64,000 nucleotides of DNA from NCBI GenBank assembly GCA_014529385.2, contig CM043956.1, positions 88,779,221-88,843,220 of the forward strand, read 5' to 3'. Made by a program: the position numbers and the translations under genes. The stretch comes from Adiantum capillus-veneris. Taxonomy: Eukaryota > Streptophyta > Polypodiopsida > Polypodiales > Pteridaceae. Below are positions 58,620-64,000 of this stretch, in pieces; positions within the stretch are counted from its first letter, which is position 1, and the number at the start of each line of letters is the position of its first letter. The notes beneath the pieces are model-generated. The model saw nothing but the letters and a program-made list of their open reading frames with translations, did no database searches and was not told the origin of the DNA.

Positions 58620-59045
58620 CCATTTCATTAGGCTCTCTTCACCCTCACAAGCTTTCAAGATGTCTCTACCTTCGCAAGAGGACCGCCATTTCCGGTCTAG
58701 CTAGAAGGACCACTATGGTTTTTCTCTCTTCACCATTGCAAGAGAACCACCATTTTGTTCTCTTCACCCTCACAAGCTTTCCAATTTTTCTCACTAGTTT
58801 TTCTCGGCCACAAGCTCGCTTCAATCTCACAAGTTCTCCCATCATTTGTACTCTGCATGGAAACCATTTTTCTCTCGTGTCACCCTCACAAGATTTCCAA
58901 ATTTTCTCACTAGTCTTGCTCTTCCTAGAAGCTCAGTTTAGCCTCACAAGTTTTCCAAACTCACTAGTTTTGCTCTGGTTAGAAGCTCCCTTCAGCCTCA
59001 CAAGATTTTTCATTATTTGCACTCTACCTAGAAACTCATTAAGTT
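58620..59045. repeat. Degenerate repeats around CCTCACAAGnTTTCC
   Basis: The phrase CACCCTCACAAGnTTTCCA, followed by TTCTCACTAGT and GAAGCTC or similar, recurs six or seven times at 65-80-base spacing. The plus frame 58508-59050 (180 residues) follows from the repeats, so I do not call it a gene. Confidence 0.7.
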
Positions 59046-59050
59046 GTTAA

Positions 59051-60041
59051 CACCATATGAAAATCAAGCTCAACCAAGTGTAAGAAACCGTGAGGGTTGT
59101 GTATCAAAGGTTGCAGGCGTCCGAGCTCAAGCATTACAAAGCCAACGGAGCAAGCAAATGGATATGGACAGAAGTCAACTTGTATCCTACTGATCCACAA
59201 ACTCGAAGGTAAATAGAAAAATTTGAAGTCTTACTTTCATAAATAGATTTCCATGGTGGCCATCTGCATTTGGAAAAGGATCCAACTATTTCTAAAAGTA
59301 CATAAAAATGTTTTGCAGGATTCTTCAACAGGAGGTTTGAAAGCTAAAAGATTCACTTAGTTTTCTCAGAAGTCACATTATCAAGCACAAACTTCATTTT
59401 TCATATCAACAAGAAAGGGAGGATGACAAAGAAGAAGCAATACACTAAAATAACTAAGTCGATACCAAGGGAGGCAATTATAGAGGATGAGATCAAAGAG
59501 CCAACAACAACCACCTTGCTCACCTTGCTGTGAACATCACAATCCTTCCAAGGAGGAGACTATTTAGATGGAAAGTTACAATATCATTCCTTGCAAAAGA
59601 CTATCATTTTAACAATATAATTACTTGTAAATTTACTTTAAATCTCCTTGTAAATTTACTTTCAATCTCCTTGCAAAACATTCATTTTCACAATATAATA
59701 CGTTGTAAAGTTACAACATATGTTCCTCTAGCATTGCAACATCACGATTAACACTTTATCTCCCCTTTGCCACACAATCATTTTACTCATCTATAACTCC
59801 TAAGGCAAGTTTCCGTTTAACTATTCTAACATTTGTCTGAGATGAAACTTGAGCTTGAAATTTTTTCACTCTTCTACGTAGACTTCCATGTGACCATGAT
59901 CCTATAACATGACATCTAGAAACCATTGGCATGGACCATCATTATTAGAATCTTCATCACCCTCCAGAGTCCCTTTGCCTTTAAGCCATGTTAATAAAAA
60001 TTTGTTGCTTCAGCTCTTTTGACTCAACTTATAATTAAAAC
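59051..60041. other. No gene seen
   Basis: A small repeated phrase CTCCTTGTAAATTTACTTTnAATC occurs near 59630-59680. Nothing else is recognised. Confidence 0.3.
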
Positions 60042-60050
60042 TTTCAAATA

Positions 60051-60423
60051 GGGCAAATTGACAAAATTTTAACATCACAGATGAGTCCGAAATGCCCAAA
60101 AACCCCGAAAACGGCTGGCTATATGCCTCGTTCTGACACCCGGAGAGGTCGGTATGGCCAAAAAAGGCCTCCGGAGGCACTATCCCGTACGGTGCGAGGA
60201 GAGGGGTAGCCAGACTAGAGGTCGGTATGGCCAAAAAAGGCCTCCGGAGGCACTATCCCATACGGTGCGAGGAGACTGGCTACCCCTCTCCTCGCACCGT
60301 ACGGGATAGTGCCTCCGGAGGCCTTTTTTGGCCATACCGACCTCTCCGGGTGTCAGAACGAGGCATATAGCCAGTCGTTTTCGGGGTTTTTGGGCATTTC
60401 GGACTCATCTGTGGTATCAAAAG
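60051..60423. mobile_element. Foldback element with 138-bp inverted arms
   Basis: Arms 60076-60213 and 60276-60413 pair in register with one mismatch (60114 versus 60375). The 62-base loop holds a further direct copy of part of the left arm (about 60145-60203 repeated at 60219-60275). A 9-bp direct repeat TTTCAAATA flanks the element (60042-60050, 60424-60432), the length expected for Mutator-type target duplications. The arms are GC-rich compared with their surroundings. Transcription would give a long hairpin RNA. No transposase is encoded. Confidence 0.75.
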
Positions 60424-60589
60424 TTTCAAATAATATAGCTTTTAAAAGTTACAAGTGTTATATATTGTAAAAATTCTGTGACTATGCTTGGGTCCAATAT
60501 GCTTAATAGATCTATATATAAAAAGACATCTATATTAGGAAGGAAAGGTGAATCTGTGAATGCAAATAGCCCACCTGTCATGATTGGGG

Positions 60590-60760
60590 TAATGAGATTC
60601 TAAAACTAACCCCCTATCCTGGGGTAATGTGGCACCAAATTGGTGTTCCAAAAATGACCCACACAACATGAGGGGGTAGTGAGATTCTAAAAATACTCCC
60701 TATCCTGTTGTGCAAGCAAGGCATAGTGTGGCACCAAATAGGCCTTTTGCTAATATCTTG
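60590..60760. repeat. Two-copy repeat of about 85 bp
   Basis: GAGATTCTAAAAnTAnnCCCTATCCTG followed by GTGGCACCAAATnGG appears near 60595 and again near 60680. Confidence 0.65.
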
Positions 60761-60784
60761 TACATATAATAAAAACCAATGGAA

Positions 60785-61640
60785 TCCAAATAATAAGGTC
60801 ACTCAATATTTTTTTGCATGGTGTGTGCATGCAACCAGAACGACGCGATGAGGGGGGGAGTGACAAGCTGTATGATGCCCTCTTCGCGCGGTCTGGGTAG
60901 GAGCAAAAATAATGCAACATGGCGAGTGTCAAAGTGTTTGAGCTCTTTTGCACATGGTTTAGAAAAATAATTCCAAATAATAAGGTCACTCAAAATTTTT
61001 TTGATGGTGTTTGCATGGAACCAGAACAACGCGATGAGGGGGGTAGTGACAACCTGCATGATACCCTCTTCGCGCGGTGTGGGCAAGAGCTAGCGGTGTG
61101 GGCAAGAGCTAAAATGGAACCTGAACGACGCGATGAGGGGGGTAGTGACAACCTGCATGATGCCCTCTTCGCGCGGTGTGGGCAAGAGCTAAAATGATGC
61201 AACATAAGGAGTGTCAAACTCTTTGAGAGCTTTTGCACATGATTTAGAAAAATAGTCCAAATAATAAGGTCACTCAAGATTTTTGTGCATGGTGTGTGCA
61301 TGGAGCCAGAACGACGCGATGAGGGGGGGAGTGACAAGCTGTATGATGCCCTCTTTGCGCGGTGTGGGCAGGAGCTAAAATGACGCAACATGGGGAGTGT
61401 CAAATTCTCTAAGTGCTTTTGTACATGATTTAGAAAAACATTAGGAATCCAATTAACAAGGTAATTCAAGGTTCTTATGTGGTGTGGCCGGAGAGCTAGA
61501 ACAACACGATAGTAGGGTGACAAGCTCACACATGACAATAGCACTATGGGCAAGAGCTGGACCGGTGCTATAAGGGGAGGAGTGAAAAATTCATTGAGTC
61601 CTCTTGCGCACGATGTGGGTACAGTAACGAAACGGGGCGA
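60785..61640. repeat. GC-rich tandem array, about 190-bp unit
   Basis: Units start near 60789, 60977, 61259 and 61452 (AATAATAAGGTCACTCAA and variants). Each carries GAACGACGCGATGAGGGGGG, AGTGACAAnCTGnATGATGC, CCTCTTCGCGCGGTnTGGGC and TTGCACATGnTTTAGAAAAA. The second unit contains an extra internal copy about 99 bases on, raising its length to about 282. More degenerate copies trail to about 61640. Confidence 0.85.
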
Positions 61641-61844
61641 GTGGGGGTAGAGTGTAGTTCAATCAAGCCACAATCGCACAGTGTGGTCATTGATTCAAAA
61701 CAATGTGAGAAAGGATGTCTTTAGGTGTGGTCCCATGTTGATGTAGATATTATGTATGCACGTGCTGAGTGCAAGCTCTTGATGTGGTGCTTAGAAATAG
61801 AGGCTAAGTGAAAAGTAGACATTAAAAAAAATACGGAATAGTCA

Positions 61845-62074
61845 TTAATAGGCAGCATCATCACTGTTTGAAAAGAAAGATTTCGTATCTTCTAGCTTAA
61901 TATTGTACAATATTAAATAGAAAATAGCACTTGTACATCAGGCCCAGAATATGATGTTATTAATAGGCGTCATCATCACTGTTTGAAAAGAAAGATTTCG
62001 TATCTTCTAGCTTAGTATTGTACAATATTAAATAGAAAAGAGCACTTGTACATCAGGCCCAGAATATGATGTTA
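61845..62074. repeat. 115-bp tandem duplication
   Basis: The unit from TTAATAGGC to AATATGATGTTA is repeated once with about four changes. Confidence 0.9.
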
Positions 62075-62446
62075 TACATCAAAAATAACAGGAACGCCCT
62101 CAAATATAGGCAATTTAGCCAAATGAAAGTGACATTTAGACGTTTTCCGCTAAAGTGGAAGCACAAAAGCTCAAGCTAGAGGAGACAGGAATGCCATACT
62201 TTTGTATACGTATCAAGTGAGTATTGGCCTATTTCTTAATCGGTGGATTACCAAACAACCCTTTTTTAGACGTTTTTGGCCCTAATGAGCTATCACATCA
62301 TCAGTGTGCTACGCCGTAGCGCTGCGAACTACAGCGCCCCACAAGTACCAAAATCCGCCGCCATGCGCCACCTCAAGGCCGCCTCGACAACACACAGTGC
62401 CAACACAGTACGCCATAGCCGGGGCTCCAAGGAGCTCCCATTCTCC

Positions 62447-62646
62447 CCATATGTTTCAAATGGGCTCACGGGCTGGGCTATGTACCCCTTCACTTCCCCT
62501 CAATTCATAACCTATGGGATTATAGACTTCCACCCACGTGGAATCCGTATATGGTTCAAATGGGCTCACGGGCTGGGCTATGTACCCCTTCACTTCCCCT
62601 CAATTCATCACCTATGGGATTATAGACTTCCACCCACGTGGAATCC
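62447..62646. repeat. 100-bp tandem duplication
   Basis: The unit from CATATGnTTCAAATGGGCTC to CCACGTGGAATCCG is repeated with two or three changes. Confidence 0.9.
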
Positions 62647-63359
62647 GCTGGCTCACCCCTTACCAAAGCCTTCAAAAAAATCTTTTAAATGAGGAAAAAA
62701 CCCCTCGACTTGACTTATTGTACTTCAAGATCCTGCCATTTGTGGCCCGGAATTCCGGTTCTCGATCTGTAAAGCTTGGTTGCAAGCTTACTTGTTCGAC
62801 TTCGGACTGAACCCACCTTGCCACAATTCTTAATTCCCCCAGACCCTGGAACAGAGGCAGTAAAAATGCCAATTTTCATCTACAATCAACTTCGGACACA
62901 GGCACCCAATCTTCAGACTTCTGTATCTTTCCGCTCCAAGCTCTGTTTGACGTGCACTCTGTTCTTACTAGCTCCGGATGATGCATACCTTTTTCGAGAA
63001 CTTTGTCACAACCCAAAAGACACCAGATGGCACACCTACCCATGTGGTCAGGTGGGCATCAACCTAGCCCCTGACAAAACTTCAAATGGCTATATCTTGC
63101 TATCCGTGGCTCATATCTGCAATCTGAAAAGACGGGTAGTCTCCATAAATAGACCAGTACACATCTATACCCCAACTTCCACTTGGCCCACCTATCATCA
63201 ACTGCCCTACTGGGAAAGGATCTGCAACACACTGAACCTTCAATCTTCAATATCTTGGGCTTCGTAGCTCTATTTGGTGAGCCGTCTGGACCTGTTCCTT
63301 CAACACTTGAAGCTCTACACTCTTGGACCCAAAAGTTGCACCTTGCATCACCTTCACCT
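62647..63359 (+). other. Unrecognised stretch with a 163-residue frame
   Basis: Frame 62776-63267 on the plus strand has no motif I know. Its composition is not strongly coding, and it may be the leader of the gypsy relic that follows. I do not call a gene. Confidence 0.3.
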
Positions 63360-64000
63360 ATTAAAGAGGGTTACAAGTGCCAGATGAAGAAAGGATCGAG
63401 GACCTTATTATGAGGCTCCACCACAAGTGCCTCCTTCTCCTAAGATTCCTATGGAAGAAGCATCTACAAGGAAGAAGAAAGAGCAAGGAAGAGCCAAAGA
63501 AAAATGCCGTGCATACAAACTACAATCTAATATTGAAAATTTTGCAAACTTAAAGTAGGTATTGTAGGAAAGGATTTTGAATAGCAAAGTTGAGTTTACC
63601 TTAGCTGAAGTTATTGGCATTGCTAAACGTGAGTTTCATGAAGAAATTATAGATATCATTAAAAGAAAGATGAAAAATCTCACTACGTCTTTTTGTCCAT
63701 AGTCTGAGGGTGAAGGGGAGTCACTTAAGGCACATGGGATACATGTCTAAGAGAGTGATTTCAATGATGATAGTGTGATAGGATGCTACCAATCTTCTTG
63801 AAGAGATGCGCATGCTATATTTTCTGATGTGATAATGATGAAGATGAAGCCTCCTATAAAAGCCACAACTCCAAAAGTCATTGGGCAAGAGCTACAACAG
63901 AAACTTTAGTCAAGGTGGGTGATCTTGAGGGGCCATATGTTGCATTGATAGATCATGTCTCTGAAATCAATCTTATGTCCAAGAGTCTTTACATGAAGGG
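63360..64000 (+). pseudogene. Decayed Ty3/gypsy gag-protease relic I (cut by window end)
   Basis: Plus-strand reading gives MEEASTRKKKEQGRAKEK, then ILNSKVEFTLAEVIGIAKRE and FHEEIIDIIKRK, a linker, and lastly GDLEGPYVALIDHVSEINLM. The last is a retropepsin start in which the active-site Gly appears as Val (DH-V-SEIN), and the preceding part resembles the gag-protease junction of some plant gypsy elements. Several stops break it. The pol part should lie beyond 64000. Confidence 0.65.

Noticed and set aside
58508-59050. 180-residue plus-strand frame
   Set aside because: It follows from degenerate DNA repeats at 65-80-base spacing; no domain or start context supports a gene.
62776-63267. 163-residue frame as a gene
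   Set aside because: No recognised motif and no clear coding bias; it precedes a gypsy relic and may be leader sequence.

Overview
The window is repeat-dominated nuclear DNA of a land plant. I see no ordinary cellular gene, no rRNA or tRNA gene and no CRISPR array. The plant assignment rests on the retroelements: a Ty3/gypsy element with the dual RNase H of the Tat lineage, two chromodomain Ty3/gypsy relics, a primer site matching initiator tRNA-Met, and leaders resembling the tRNA-Asp primer sites common in plant gypsy elements. The lineage cannot be fixed from sequence alone; a large genome such as a fern, lycophyte or gymnosperm is a guess.

Layout, left to right. 1-3922: the 3' part of a decayed LTR element (B1) with its 3' LTR. 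3923-7210: AT-rich, no gene. 7211-15898: a young, complete Tat-type element (A1) on the minus strand. It has 1133-bp LTRs differing at about 8 sites, a primer site, and a gag-pol frame broken only by two TAG codons. A1 sits beside or inside an older chromodomain gypsy relic (C, 15899-17103). 18127-21370: minus-strand gag relics D and H, D with a primer site and part of an LTR. 24128-24660: a truncated A-type LTR. 24661-29350: tandem repeats built around TCCACCACTTGTCCAA. 29461-31803 and 38537-39259: two halves of a decayed plus-strand transposase-like gene (E), split by a 6.7-kb chromovirus relic (F, 31804-38536) with a perfect 5-bp target duplication AGATG.

41788-46635: a 4.8-kb non-autonomous relative of A1 (A2), plus strand. 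It has similar LTRs, leader and primer site, but a single 496-codon frame in place of gag-pol. It abuts a second B-type LTR (B2, minus, from 47071). A further minus-strand LTR (G) starts at 49312. 50140-57060: a second large tandem array with the same core motif in the opposite orientation, including a higher-order repeat of about 700-820 bp. 60051-60423: a foldback element with 138-bp arms and one mismatch. 60785-61640: a GC-rich array of about 190-bp units. 63360-64000: a decayed gypsy gag-protease fragment (I) running off the end.

How the parts relate: A1 could have supplied enzymes to A2 in trans, since both share LTR, primer site and a 7-bp leader repeat. F inserted after E existed, and A1 after C. 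The two opposed arrays look like one repeat family; a plausible origin is tandem repeats amplified from a retroelement, but that is inference. Boundaries marked approximate were read by eye.
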